Part shown: positions 16,747 to 25,756 of the stretch, one piece after another
How the letters are laid out: the number at the start of each line of letters is the position of its first letter
Numbering within the stretch: position 1 is the first letter of the stretch
From: a bacterium
Lineage (GTDB): Bacteria > SZUA-182 > DTGQ01
DNA: 64,000 nucleotides
Direction of reading: 5' to 3'
Assembly (NCBI GenBank): GCA_023512255.1
Contig: JAILZY010000002.1
Coordinates: forward strand, 1 to 64,000
Program-made: the position numbers and the translations under genes
The notes under the pieces: model-generated
Told to the model about the DNA's origin: nothing
What the model saw: the letters and a program-made list of their open reading frames with translations, nothing else
The model's database searches: none

Positions 16747-17571
16747 ATGCTAACTGTTTTGCATTTTATCGGAAGCTTCCTCGATATTGTTACTCTTCCC
16801 TTTCAAAATTACGAACCCTTCTGGGGCTTTGCTGCTATCTGCCTAGTCATGGGGACAATCGTAGTCATCATCTTCAAGTACGCCTCCAATCAAAAAAAAA
16901 TCAAAGCCATAAAGAGTCAAATCAAGCTTCACTTTCTGGAAATTAGAATCTATAAAGACGACTTTCGAGAAATTTTGAAAGCTCAGAAGGAAATCCTGAA
17001 AAACAATTTCCGCTACATCGCCTACAATACTCAAGGAGCAGTGCCCGTTATTCTGCTATTCCTGATCACCCTATCTCAAATAAACCTACGCTACGGTTAT
17101 ACCCCGATCATGCCTGATGAGCCCTTCGATGTTAAGGTTACCTATGCCAAAGATGCTGACCGGCGGCCTGAGCCAGAGCTTATCCTCCCTGATGGGCTTG
17201 AGGCACTCACTCCTGCTCTGCACCTTGGAGATGAGGATGAGGTAAGCTGGCAGCTACGAGCCAACCGAGCGGGGAAATTTAAAGTAGGCTTTAAGCTCTG
17301 TGACCAGATATATACCAAAGAGATTGTTATCGGCAAAAGCACCGCCCCCTTTGGCTCACAGCTCGTCAGGGAAGGGTTTTGGGCCCCGCTGGTTAATGCT
17401 GCAGAACCTGCACTACCCAAAAATGCTCGGCTTCATAGCATCGACATAGGCTATCGGCCTAGGTACTTCAAGTGTATCTTCTTTGGCTGGAACATCCACT
17501 GGATGCTGATGCTTCCCATTCTGGCCATCTCCTTTGGGCTGCTGGTGCGTAAAATCCTCAAGGTAGACTAA
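16747..17571 (+). CDS. Membrane protein of unknown function with a central extracytoplasmic domain
   Basis: The 274-aa protein has transmembrane segments at about residues 24-42, 96-113 and 250-268. Between the first two is a charged, helical segment (KIKAIKSQIKLHFLEIRIYK, then FREILKAQKEILKNN) that recalls the cytosolic coiled region of YidC/EMC3-like insertases. This is only a resemblance in pattern. Between the second and third lies a beta-rich domain starting LRYGYTPIMPDEPF. It comes right after the AlkP pair and the small cluster on the same strand and may be part of their membrane system. No enzyme motif is visible. Confidence 0.65.
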   Translation: MLTVLHFIGSFLDIVTLPFQNYEPFWGFAAICLVMGTIVVIIFKYASNQKKIKAIKSQIKLHFLEIRIYKDDFREILKAQKEILKNNFRYIAYNTQGAVPVILLFLITLSQINLRYGYTPIMPDEPFDVKVTYAKDADRRPEPELILPDGLEALTPALHLGDEDEVSWQLRANRAGKFKVGFKLCDQIYTKEIVIGKSTAPFGSQLVREGFWAPLVNAAEPALPKNARLHSIDIGYRPRYFKCIFFGWNIHWMLMLPILAISFGLLVRKILKVD

Positions 17572-17659
17572 GTGGTTCTTTTGCTAAGTAAATATACTTT
17601 AACGATAACCTCTCGAGACCAAAACTTAAGATTGGCCTTTAATTTTAGTGATTCTGTAC

Positions 17660-17694
17660 TTGGCGAGAAAACCACTAATTGGTTTCCTCGCCAA
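17660..17694. terminator. Strong hairpin between convergent genes
   Basis: TTGGCGAG-A-AAACCA pairs with TGGTTT-C-CTCGCCAA around a five-base loop. It lies between the stop of the plus-strand membrane gene and the stop of aspS on the minus strand and may terminate both. It overlaps the end of the repeat at 17675. Confidence 0.45.
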
Positions 17695-17816
17695 ATGCAT
17701 AACACAAGTGGGCAGCGAATCAATTGCACTATCAATTGTAGGGGCGGATAAGCTAATTGTAGGGGCAGACCTTGTGTCCGCCCTTATTGCGCACTTTATT
17801 AGCTAGAGGACCACTA
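17675..17816. repeat. GCGCACTTTATTAGCGAAAA family, inverted copy
   Basis: The left end runs CTAATTGGTTTCCTCG to ATAACACAAG and the right end is GCGCACTTTATTAGCTAGAG then GACCACTAA, an imperfect inverted pair. The core shares ATCAATTGTAGGGGC and CCTTGTGTCCGCCC with the copies at 22240 and 31877, but in the opposite direction. With the hairpin at 17660 it fills most of the 351-base spacer. Confidence 0.6.
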
Positions 17817-17922
17817 AAAGGACCGCTAATAACCTATCCCAAAAGTGTTCCTAACACCTATTATCTCTGCGGATTTTCAAAATTTATTACTTTATTACCC
17901 AGTTTATTAACCAAGATCATGA

Positions 17923-19701
17923 TCAGGAGTGATCCAGCTTGATTCGAAGCTCCTTCAACTGCTCTGGTCTTATCTCACTCGGTGCATTGGTCATCAAACA
18001 GGTGGCCTTCTGAGTCTTAGGAAAAGCAATCACATCACGGATTGAGCTCGTACCAGCCAAGATCATGATCAGTCGATCCAAGCCCAAGGCTAACCCTCCA
18101 TGAGGAGGTGCCCCGTATTCCAAGGCATCCATCAGAAAGCCGAACTTCTGCCTAGCTTCCTCTTCACCGATGCCAAGCTTGTCAAAAAGCTTAGCCTGCA
18201 TCTGCCTGGTATGGATTCTGATGCTTCCCCCCCCGATTTCTTGGCCATTTAAGACCAAGTCATAGGCCTGAGCCCTGACTTTTAGAGGATCGGTCTCTAG
18301 CAGAGAGATATCTTCAACCATTGGGGCGGTGAAAGGATGGTGCATAGCTACATAACGGCCCTCCTGGCTATCGTATTCTAAGAGAGGGAAATCAGTAACC
18401 CAAAGAAAATCATAGCGGTTAGGGTCAATCAAGTTAAGTTTTTGACCCAGGGTAAGGCGAAGAGCCCCAAGGCTTGCAGCCACAACAGATGGAGCATCGG
18501 CCACAAAGAAAATCACATCACCGACTTTAGCCTTCATGCGCGTTTTAATATTAGCTATTTCTTCCTCGGAGAGAAATTTTTTAAGTGGAGACTGAATCCC
18601 GTCTGGATTGATTTTAATCCAGGCTAGCCCTTTGGCTCCATAGATCTGAACCACCTTGGCAAGATCATCAATTTCACTGCGGGAGAGGCTTCCACACCCC
18701 TGACCATTGATCCCCTTGACCTGACCACCCTTTTGAATCGCTTCAGCAAAAACCTTGAACTGAGAATTTCGAACCAAATCCGTAATATCGACCAGCTCAA
18801 GGCCAAAGCGGGTATCTGGCCGATCAACTCCATAGCGACTCATAGCCTCCTGATAGGTCATGCGAGGGAAGGGATTAGAGAAGGTAAGCTGCTTTTCCCG
18901 CTGAAATATCTCCTTGACCATCCCTTCAACCACCTGCATGACATCCTCCCGCTCCACAAAAGACATCTCAAGATCGATCTGAGTAAATTCTGGCTGTCGA
19001 TCTGCCCTAAGATCCTCATCACGAAAGCACTTTACAATCTGAAAATACCGATCGTAGCCCGAAACCATCAGAATCTGCTTAAAGAGCTGAGGGGATTGTG
19101 GCAGAGCATAGAAACTGTGCGGATTAAGCCGACTGGGAACTAGATAATCACGGGCGCCTTCCGGCGTACTCTTGGTCAATACCGGAGTTTCGATTTCCAG
19201 AAAACCCAGCTGGTCAAGGTAGCGGCGAACCTGCTGACAAACCCGATGGCGCAACATCAAAATTTTTTGCAAGACAGGCCGACGAAGATCAAGATATCGA
19301 TAGCGCAGCCGCACATCCTCAGCAGTATCAATTTGGTCTTCGATCTGAAAGGGGGTATTCTTGGCCTGGTTGAGGATTTTAACCTCTTCAACCATCAATT
19401 CAATCTCTCCCGTAGCCAGATTAGGATTGGCCATCCCCTCAGGCCGCAGACAAACTTTCCCCCTGACCGCAATAACATATTCATTTCGGATTTCATGGGC
19501 CTTCTTATGGCTCTGCGGCGCATACTCTGGGTTGAACACCACCTGAGTTATCCCTTCTCGGTCTCGCAAATCGATAAAGATCACGCCCCCATGGTCTCTT
19601 CGCCGCTGGACCCAGCCCATTAACACAGCCTGCTGGCCCACATGAGATTTGTTGAGCGAATTACAACTCCCTGTTCGTTTCCATCCATCTAAGTAATCCA
19701 T
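17923..19701 (-). CDS. aspS: Aspartate-tRNA ligase
   Basis: The 592-aa class II synthetase has the anticodon-binding OB domain ([25 protein letters not shown]), motif 2 ([23 protein letters not shown]), the bacterial GAD insertion, and motif 3 ([27 protein letters not shown]). It charges tRNA-Asp; whether it also charges tRNA-Asn cannot be decided here. ATG 19701 ([13 protein letters not shown]) is chosen because GAGGAAGG lies seven bases before it. The in-frame ATG at 19717-19719 is part of that ribosome site region and too close to the upstream GGAGG. hisS lies upstream on the same strand, separated by an unrelated gene. Confidence 0.96.
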   Translation of the reverse strand: MDYLDGWKRTGSCNSLNKSHVGQQAVLMGWVQRRRDHGGVIFIDLRDREGITQVVFNPEYAPQSHKKAHEIRNEYVIAVRGKVCLRPEGMANPNLATGEIELMVEEVKILNQAKNTPFQIEDQIDTAEDVRLRYRYLDLRRPVLQKILMLRHRVCQQVRRYLDQLGFLEIETPVLTKSTPEGARDYLVPSRLNPHSFYALPQSPQLFKQILMVSGYDRYFQIVKCFRDEDLRADRQPEFTQIDLEMSFVEREDVMQVVEGMVKEIFQREKQLTFSNPFPRMTYQEAMSRYGVDRPDTRFGLELVDITDLVRNSQFKVFAEAIQKGGQVKGINGQGCGSLSRSEIDDLAKVVQIYGAKGLAWIKINPDGIQSPLKKFLSEEEIANIKTRMKAKVGDVIFFVADAPSVVAASLGALRLTLGQKLNLIDPNRYDFLWVTDFPLLEYDSQEGRYVAMHHPFTAPMVEDISLLETDPLKVRAQAYDLVLNGQEIGGGSIRIHTRQMQAKLFDKLGIGEEEARQKFGFLMDALEYGAPPHGGLALGLDRLIMILAGTSSIRDVIAFPKTQKATCLMTNAPSEIRPEQLKELRIKLDHS

Positions 19702-19843
19702 AAATAATACCTTCCTCATCCTCCAAAATTTTTTTAAAAAGAGGTAACTTCACTGCTTATCAAGATATTGGATTTTCCGCTTCCTTACACAGAATCTTCC
19801 GAAAAGTCAACTTGATGAAGGAAAATCAATTTACAAAATCAAC

Positions 19844-20728
19844 CTATATTCTTTCTACATCCTCAGCGTAGGAATAAACCTCAATGCCGAGCTCAGCGGC
19901 CAGATTTTTTGCTTTATTATCTACCATTGGCGAGATGACTATCTTTCGGTCAGCCTTGCATTGGTGGTGCTTTTCGTAAAACCTGGTCTTTCGCTCAAAG
20001 GCGTACATATCCGGCTTGCTCATCGAGGATTTGATCTCACAGATAATTAAGAGCCCATTTTTAATAATCAGATCAAACTCAACCTGATCTGGACGGCCAA
20101 ATACCTCACCCTGGTCATCAAATTCGGTAATATGTAATACTTTAACCTTAAAAGTATCCTGAAGAATCCCTGCCAGGGCGTTGCGGAACGAAGCTTCGGT
20201 CTGAAGACCCCACCTGGCTCCAAGCGCTCCGATCGACTGATCATGCTTGCGGTTTAACACCTTGATCTCTTCATACAGCCGCTCAATGTTTTTCTGATTT
20301 TCCCACCACTTTTTGTTCTGCTCCTCCCACTTGCGGTCATTCTCCTCCCAGCGTTTAAAATTTTCCTTCCAGAGGCGGTCATTCTCCTCCCAGCGCTTGG
20401 CGTTCTCCTCCCACTTGCGATCATTCTCTTCCCAGCGCTTAAAATTTTCCTCCCAGCGCCGGTCATTCTCCTCCCAGCGCTTGGCGTTCTCTTCCCATCG
20501 GCGCTCATTCTCCTCCCATTTCTTTACCTGCTCGTCCCACCTTCGGCTCTGCTCTTCCCTATCTCTTTCAAGCTCTTTAAGTATCCGGTCAAAACGATCT
20601 TCTGTTTCGAGTTTTCCAGCATAGTACTGCGAGGAAAGCCGCAAGATAAATCGGGCTACCTCTTCATCACTCTGCATGATTCTAGGTAGCTGCTCTCTAA
20701 TTATTTCTTTGATTTCTTCAATTTCCAT
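19844..20728 (-). CDS. DUF3782-like PD-(D/E)XK nuclease-fold protein with a 12-tryptophan heptad array
   Basis: The 294-aa protein has three parts. Residues 1-60 are a helical head. Residues 64-141 are twelve tryptophans exactly seven residues apart (RWEENxK/R units), predicting a long charged coiled coil. Residues 170-294 resemble a restriction-endonuclease fold with VEFDLIIKNGLLIICEIKSS (Asp219, Glu231, Lys233). It matches the general plan of DUF3782/COG5493 proteins, whose function is unknown. It sits between hisS and aspS, which are often neighbours. Nuclease activity and partner are inferences. The upstream spacer carries a CTACACTTTTGC-family repeat. Confidence 0.75.
   Translation of the reverse strand: MEIEEIKEIIREQLPRIMQSDEEVARFILRLSSQYYAGKLETEDRFDRILKELERDREEQSRRWDEQVKKWEENERRWEENAKRWEENDRRWEENFKRWEENDRKWEENAKRWEENDRLWKENFKRWEENDRKWEEQNKKWWENQKNIERLYEEIKVLNRKHDQSIGALGARWGLQTEASFRNALAGILQDTFKVKVLHITEFDDQGEVFGRPDQVEFDLIIKNGLLIICEIKSSMSKPDMYAFERKTRFYEKHHQCKADRKIVISPMVDNKAKNLAAELGIEVYSYAEDVERI
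20306..20539 (-). repeat. In-frame 21-bp tandem repeats encoding the tryptophan heptads
   Basis: About eleven 21-bp units, many better viewed as 42-bp pairs, code for RWEEN[AFD][KR] in codons 64-141. The near identity of adjacent DNA units predicts that unit number varies between strains by slippage. Confidence 0.75.
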
Positions 20729-20746
20729 AAATAAAGTCCTATCCTT

Positions 20747-20852
20747 AACTACACTTTTGCGGAAAATCTCTCCCTGCCTTGAAATTCTTGAAAGTTATCT
20801 TTCATATCAAACCCAGTAAAATCAAGGGTTCGGAGAAAGAGTGCAAAGGTAT
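20747..20852 (+). repeat. CTACACTTTTGC family, copy 1
   Basis: This 106-bp unit is bounded by AACTACACTTTTGC and, inverted, GTGCAAAGGTAT. The core GAAAGTTATCTTTCATA and CAAGGGTTC recur at 36457-36560 (inverted) and 53285-53350 (partial). It lies in the 219-base spacer between hisS and the nuclease-fold gene. Confidence 0.6.
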
Positions 20853-20947
20853 AAATATCCTTGCCTAAAATCCCATCCTTGTTTCCTCAAGGAGAAATCT
20901 TCATCACGAGCTTTCTTCCATTTCCCCAAGATTCTTCAGATCGCTAT

Positions 20948-22213
20948 TTATGCCAAAATTTTTGCCTCCAGCAAACTGGCGATATTATCCCCATCCAAGG
21001 CTATTTCCTCCTGGGTGGAGCGGACCATATCTCGAAGCAGTAAGCGGCGGCTGGCCAGCTCATTTTCTCCTAAGATAATGGTCAGACTTGCTCCCATCTG
21101 ATCGGCTTGTTTGAGCAGAGTCTTCAGTGAGCGATCCTGATAATTCATAATTGCTCGCAACCCCTTTTGCCGCAAAGTGCGGATCAGCAGGAAAGCCTCC
21201 TGCCTGGCTGCCTGCCCCAAAGCTGCCAGATAGATCAGAGGACGCGGCTTTGGCATACTTGCCTGCCCAGCAAGAGCTAAAATCACCCGCTCCATTCCCA
21301 AGGCAAAACCAATAGCCGGGGTTGGTGGTCCACCGAAATCTTCAACTAGCCGGTCATATCGGCCACCACCAGCGATTGCATTCTGAGCTCCAAGGCCGCT
21401 TGCGGTTACCTCGAAGGCGGTCCGAGTATAATAGTCAAGCCCTCGGACCAGCCGGTGGTTTATCCGATAGGGAATATCAGCCACTTTTAGCAGACGCTCG
21501 ACCTCCTGATGATGCCGCAGACAGTCTGGACAAAGATACTCCAAAATGACTGGTGCCTGAGCGAGAACACTCTGACAACTCTCATTTTTGCAATCCATAA
21601 CCCGCAAGGGGTTTTTCTCACACCGCTGCTGGCAATCAAGACAGAGACTGGCGAAATTTTGGCGTAAAAATTCCTGCAAAAGCCTTTTATACCGAGGACG
21701 ACACCTCTCAGGGCAGCCCACTGAATTGAGGAGGATGTTGACATCGACAAGTCCAAGCTTTGAAAACAGATCATTCAGCAGGATCAACATCTCGGCATCA
21801 ATATCCGGCTCAGCCAGGCCAAAGACTTCAGCCCCAATCTGATGAAATTGCCGGCTACGTCCAGCCTGTGGTCGCTCATAGCGAAACATCGGTCCCTGAT
21901 AATAAAGTTTCTGATAAGGCCCTTGAGCATACAGCTTATGTTCCACAAAGGCCCGCACAACAGAAGCTGTTCCCTCAGGCCGCAAGGTCAGGCTATGGCC
22001 TTTACGATCTGGAAAGGTATACATCTCCTTGGAGACAATGTCTGTTTCCTCACCAATGCTTCGGATAAAGAGGGCTGTATCTTCAAAGATTGGAGTTCGA
22101 AGCTCTGAGAACCCATAGTCTTCGAGCAGCTTCCTGCTGATTGCTTCCACATATTGCCAGGCTCTTGCTTCAGAGGGGAGAATGTCTTTTACCCCTCGAA
22201 TCGCCTTGATCAT
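20948..22213 (-). CDS. hisS: Histidine-tRNA ligase
   Basis: The 421-aa class II synthetase charges tRNA-His. Diagnostic motifs are IRGVKDILPSEARAW, LRPEGTASVVRAF (motif 1/2 region), MFRYERPQAGRSRQFHQIGAE (motif 2), the histidine loop LVRGLDYYTRTAFEV and GGGRYDRLVEDFGGPPTPAIGFALGMERV. A C-terminal anticodon-binding domain follows. The cysteine-rich insertion (CLDCQQRCEKN..CKNESC..CPDC) is a zinc-ribbon-like variant seen in part of the family. ATG 22213 follows GAGGAGGAAAG; the open frame upstream is repeat DNA. It is upstream of the nuclease-fold gene and aspS on the same strand. Confidence 0.96.
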   Translation of the reverse strand: MIKAIRGVKDILPSEARAWQYVEAISRKLLEDYGFSELRTPIFEDTALFIRSIGEETDIVSKEMYTFPDRKGHSLTLRPEGTASVVRAFVEHKLYAQGPYQKLYYQGPMFRYERPQAGRSRQFHQIGAEVFGLAEPDIDAEMLILLNDLFSKLGLVDVNILLNSVGCPERCRPRYKRLLQEFLRQNFASLCLDCQQRCEKNPLRVMDCKNESCQSVLAQAPVILEYLCPDCLRHHQEVERLLKVADIPYRINHRLVRGLDYYTRTAFEVTASGLGAQNAIAGGGRYDRLVEDFGGPPTPAIGFALGMERVILALAGQASMPKPRPLIYLAALGQAARQEAFLLIRTLRQKGLRAIMNYQDRSLKTLLKQADQMGASLTIILGENELASRRLLLRDMVRSTQEEIALDGDNIASLLEAKILA

Positions 22214-22239
22214 GAATTTTCTTTCCTCCTCAAAATTAG

Positions 22240-22353
22240 TGGTCTTTTCGCTAATAAAGTGCGCAAGCTGGGCGGGCACAAGGTCCGCATGCTACAATTG
22301 ATAGCGTAATTGATCCGCTGCCTACTTGTGTTACGCACTTAGCGAAAAAACCA
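22240..22353 (-). repeat. GCGCACTTTATTAGCGAAAA family copy with probable 5-bp target duplication
   Basis: The ends are TGGTCTTTTCGCTAA and TTAGCGAAAAAACCA. The core GCGGGCACAAGGTC, CTACAATTGATAGCGTAATTG and ACTTGTGTTACGCAC is shared with 31877-31989. ATTAG flanks both ends (22235-22239, 22354-22358). It lies in the hisS leader region. Confidence 0.65.
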
Positions 22354-22467
22354 ATTAGACTTATATGCGCCTTTTATAACCTTTCCAACAGTCAGATCAA
22401 AGGTTTTCAGGATTAGTATAGTACAGTTTTAATTTTTAGACAAGGGAAGGGGCCAAAAAGACCAAAT

Positions 22468-22646
22468 ATCCCCCAGGTAAAAAAACAATAGTTTAAAGCA
22501 GGAGATACAAGCGAAAAAGCCTCTTTTCCACCCCAGAAAGTGGTAAATGAGAAACTCCCCTCTATGGTAATCCGGCCAAGATCATGCCAAGATCATATTA
22601 GGCAAGATCATACTAGGATTGGATATAATCGGGGAGCATCTAGGAA
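22468..22646 (+). repeat. Dispersed repeat (CCCCAGGTAAAA family), copy 2, uninterrupted
   Basis: This copy has the same order of blocks as 3608-3884 but without the 119-bp element, so it documents the empty site. An internal GATCATGCCAAGATCATATT stretch is a local duplication. With the repeat at 22240 and the terminator at 22693 it accounts for the 580-base spacer upstream of hisS. Confidence 0.7.
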
Positions 22647-22692
22647 AAAGAGCAAGAAGAGCAATTAGCTATAGCCCAGCTTTTTTGGCTGT

Positions 22693-22736
22693 TAGGAAAA
22701 ACAAAGCGGGCGGCAGAGACTTCCTGCCGCCCGCTT
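22693..22736 (-). terminator. Very strong rho-independent terminator of the surface-protein gene
   Basis: A perfect 13-bp G+C-rich stem (22704-22716 with 22724-22736) with a seven-base loop is followed on the minus strand by TTTGTTTTTCC. It lies 59 bases after the stop of the 22795-25098 gene, fitting a heavily expressed transcript. Confidence 0.9.
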
Positions 22737-22794
22737 GGATATTGCGATATTAAGTACCTTGACTCAATATCTCAACCAGCTTCAACACCACCTA

Positions 22795-25098
22795 TTAATA
22801 AGACCACCAAGGCAGTACTTGCAGTACGAACTGTTGCGTTACCGCACCACCAAGGATGTCGTAAGCGGTGATCTGGACTAAGTACTCGCCTGGGAACTCG
22901 CTCTGGAAGCTGTAGACGCCATTCCTGCCCACAGAACCAACGTTGCAGGAGTAGAACAGCTGCTGTCCATCGGGATCAGCTATCCGCAGATCGCTGATGG
23001 TGAACAACTGACCAGCCTTAACAATCTGTGGGGATTCGATGATTTCCAGCACTGCTGGTGGATGATTGAGCCAGGTTCCGGGGTTCACGCAGAAGATGGT
23101 GAAATGACCCACAGCCTGCAGGCCGCGAGGATCGGTAACGGTAACGATGCAAGTCAGAGCACCCTCAAATTGAGGCGTAAGAGTAATGGTACCAGTCATC
23201 GGATTGATGATCTGTTCCATCCAGGGGCCATACTGATAGCTTGGCAATCCGTTCAGGGTAGCCCTGTAGGTCAAACCAAGCTGGTCACCAGCACCGGGGT
23301 TAGCCAGGTTATTGGTGAAGGTATCCGGGTCAACAGCCGTAATCTGATAAACTGACTGAGTACCTACCTGGAAGAACTGATCTTCGAGCTGCTCAATCAC
23401 TGGCGGCAGGTTGGTTACTGGATAGTTAACCACGCTGACTGGGAAGGTTTCCATATCAGCCACGCCCAGTCTGTCAACAACTCGGCAAGTGATGATCATA
23501 TCTTCAAACACTTGGCCGGTAGAGGGTGCCAGGACTCTCATATTTGGCCAGGCTTGATATCCACTGTTTGCCAGAGCGCAAGCCAGCACATACATCGGGT
23601 TGCTAGCATCAGCTTGGCCATTATTCATCACCCACATTCCAGTAGGTACACCAAAAGCCGGGATAGCCACTGGCAATGACCGCATATAATCAGCGGTAAT
23701 ATCAGTTACCGGAAGAACCGGAACTGGCCGAGCGATAGAGGTAATTGGGCCAAGAGAATCACCAACGGTGAATCTGAAATCAAGAGCTGGATACGCGGCT
23801 GCGGTAACCGGATTGCCAGCAGCATCAACTAAGCGAGCGGTTGTCGGATCGAAAGCAGCACCATCGGCCATCGTATTGCCTGCTGCATCCTGGACAAAGG
23901 GCAGGTCATTATTAGCTGCGGCTATGACGGCATTCAGAGCACCTTTCTTACCCAGCATCTCAGCTACCTTGGGCAGGGTGGCAGCTTTGAACTTCAGAGC
24001 CTGAGAAGAGAGTAGCCAGTAGTCATCAACGTCTTCAGCGAAGACGAATCTGGTCTGACCAGTATTGAACAGCTGTCCATATATAGGACCGATCTTGAAC
24101 AGGTAAGGAGCAGCATTATCAGCGATGGAAGCGCCCGGATTGACGAACATAATGTCGTCCAACCGATACTGATTACCCCTTACGGTTACGCCGAGAACCT
24201 CAAAGAGCATCTCAGCGCCTTGTGAGTACTGGTACAAGATAGCGTTCAGGTCTTCCATGACTACATGCCATGAACCATCCTGGAACTGGCGACCAAGGGT
24301 AGCCTGAATCTGAGGAACTGCGGCCACCTGCTGTCCCTGAGTATTAAATACGGTCTGTTCCTGAGCTCTGACAATCGCCGCACCAGCCGCTCCAACTGGA
24401 TTAGTAACGATAGCCGCGGGAGTGCAACCAACCTGAACTTCTCTGGGCATCAAAACGATATCAGCCACACCAAAGGTAGGAACAGGGTTGCCACAGATAT
24501 CGTGAGCACCGATAGGAATATCCTCACCACCTATGGTACCGGTGGCCAGATCCTGAACCGTGATAGTGCCATTGGTAATAGCATTAGAAGCAATCGTTCT
24601 TACTCTGACGATGAATCTGAAGGTATCGAACAATTCGATAGCCAGGGGCGCTCTTACCTTAAACTGCAATTCACTGTAGGCACCCGGAATGCCATCAAAT
24701 TTCTGGGCTCCAGCGCGGAATTTAGCTTCCTTGCTGATGGTATACGGCATATAATTCGGGGTATTCATTGGCAGGAAGAGTGATGCTGGGCAATAGACAT
24801 CCAGTACTCGGCTACCTTCCTGAAAATCAACTATAGTTTCCATTATGCCATAGCCAATGCCGGCACCCCAGACTGGGTAAGGAGGCTCAATCGGCTCCCA
24901 TCCCATATCTCTTGGGGGGTTCCAGTACTGGAAGTTATCCAGGAGAATTGTTCCTGATCCAACTAATGCTCCATATTCATCCGGTAACAGCACTTGCTGG
25001 TTGAGTATCTGAGCCATTGCTCCTTTGGCCATCAACCCGATCGCTGTAGCCATAATCAAACTTACCATTAATACTTTCCAAAACCCTTTTTTATTCAT
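22795..25098 (-). CDS. Large secreted surface-layer-like protein with Ig/cadherin-like C-terminal domains
   Basis: The 767-aa product starts with a clear signal peptide (MNKKGFWKVLMVSLIMATAI.., cleavage after AMA). The N-terminal half (about residues 30-330) is beta-rich and contains LGRQFQDGSWHVVMEDLNAI and VLGVTVRGNQYRLDDIMFV. Both have counterparts in the secreted proteins at 50571 and 51979. The C-terminal third holds two Ig/cadherin-like modules marked by NLPPVIEQLEDQFFQVGTQ, ITAVDPDTF, NHPPAVLEIIE and IADPDGQQLFY. There are no enzyme motifs and no LPXTG or PEP-CTERM end. ATG 25098 is chosen since AAAGGAG lies eight bases upstream. A -24/-12 promoter and a strong terminator frame it. A structural cell-surface or matrix protein is the best reading. 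Confidence 0.7.
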   Translation of the reverse strand: MNKKGFWKVLMVSLIMATAIGLMAKGAMAQILNQQVLLPDEYGALVGSGTILLDNFQYWNPPRDMGWEPIEPPYPVWGAGIGYGIMETIVDFQEGSRVLDVYCPASLFLPMNTPNYMPYTISKEAKFRAGAQKFDGIPGAYSELQFKVRAPLAIELFDTFRFIVRVRTIASNAITNGTITVQDLATGTIGGEDIPIGAHDICGNPVPTFGVADIVLMPREVQVGCTPAAIVTNPVGAAGAAIVRAQEQTVFNTQGQQVAAVPQIQATLGRQFQDGSWHVVMEDLNAILYQYSQGAEMLFEVLGVTVRGNQYRLDDIMFVNPGASIADNAAPYLFKIGPIYGQLFNTGQTRFVFAEDVDDYWLLSSQALKFKAATLPKVAEMLGKKGALNAVIAAANNDLPFVQDAAGNTMADGAAFDPTTARLVDAAGNPVTAAAYPALDFRFTVGDSLGPITSIARPVPVLPVTDITADYMRSLPVAIPAFGVPTGMWVMNNGQADASNPMYVLACALANSGYQAWPNMRVLAPSTGQVFEDMIITCRVVDRLGVADMETFPVSVVNYPVTNLPPVIEQLEDQFFQVGTQSVYQITAVDPDTFTNNLANPGAGDQLGLTYRATLNGLPSYQYGPWMEQIINPMTGTITLTPQFEGALTCIVTVTDPRGLQAVGHFTIFCVNPGTWLNHPPAVLEIIESPQIVKAGQLFTISDLRIADPDGQQLFYSCNVGSVGRNGVYSFQSEFPGEYLVQITAYDILGGAVTQQFVLQVLPWWSY

Positions 25099-25377
25099 AA
25101 CCATGACTCCTTTCAAAAAAATCTCCTTCCTTCAGAAAGCTTGCTCTTTAGCCTAAATTACAACACCCTGTAAATTCTCACAGTCAGTTAAATTCCCGTG
25201 CCAGTATTCACCTCCTTCTTTATCTTTTTTTCACCGATCATCCGATCACCTCCTAGCATAACCAAAAATATTTTTGAGAAGAGGATCAACCTCGATACCT
25301 TAATATTTTAAACCAAATTATACTTTCTTCCTGTTATATTAGCATGAACATTGCCAGTAATATTCTTAAAAATGTTT

Positions 25378-25393
25378 TGCAACATCTATGCCA
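25378..25393 (-). promoter_or_regulatory. Sigma-54 (-24/-12) promoter for the surface-layer-like gene
   Basis: On the minus strand TGGCATAGATGTTGCA has GG and GC exactly ten bases apart, as the sigma-54 consensus requires. It lies about 280 bases before the start codon, leaving room for a long leader and an activator site upstream. A similar motif precedes the 50571 gene. Confidence 0.6.
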
Positions 25394-25742
25394 CCCCATC
25401 ATAGATAAGCAAACCGCTTTTTTTGTAAGGCTTTTTCACTGGCAAACCTCTCACTTTAGCCTTACTGATAAATAAACCTTTCCTTATCGCAGGATCAAAT
25501 CTCTTAATTTTTGAAGAAAAATATATGAAAATACTTTCATATATTCTAAATGCCACCTTTGGCATTGGCTTATTTAACAAGACATTATCTAAAAATGAAA
25601 TTGAATACATAACTATGAATCCAATTGCATACTCTAATGAGGCATATCCTCTCTTGCTATCAGAGAAAAAATTATTTATATTACTGAAGACAACACTGCG
25701 GATAAAGTTTATCATCTTTTTCATCTTTATTTGGCGCATCAA
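25386..25742 (-). CDS. Hypothetical protein, doubtful
   Basis: This is an open frame of 118 codons; a start at the MKKMINF methionine (25727) is possible. The product is basic and hydrophobic in the middle (SLEYAIGFIVMYSISFLDNVLL) and ends KVRGLPVKKPYKKSGLLIYDG. I do not recognise it. It diverges from comEC and its stop overlaps the sigma-54 motif. It might be a degenerate gene end or non-coding A+T-rich sequence. Confidence 0.3.
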   Translation of the reverse strand: MMRQIKMKKMINFIRSVVFSNINNFFSDSKRGYASLEYAIGFIVMYSISFLDNVLLNKPMPKVAFRIYESIFIYFSSKIKRFDPAIRKGLFISKAKVRGLPVKKPYKKSGLLIYDGVA

Positions 25743-25756
25743 GAGTCCATTTCCTT

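Noticed and set aside
20313-20624. Long frame on the plus strand rich in Ser/Phe/Arg
   Set aside because: It is the antisense of the tryptophan-heptad repeats. Any strongly periodic coding repeat gives such shadows.
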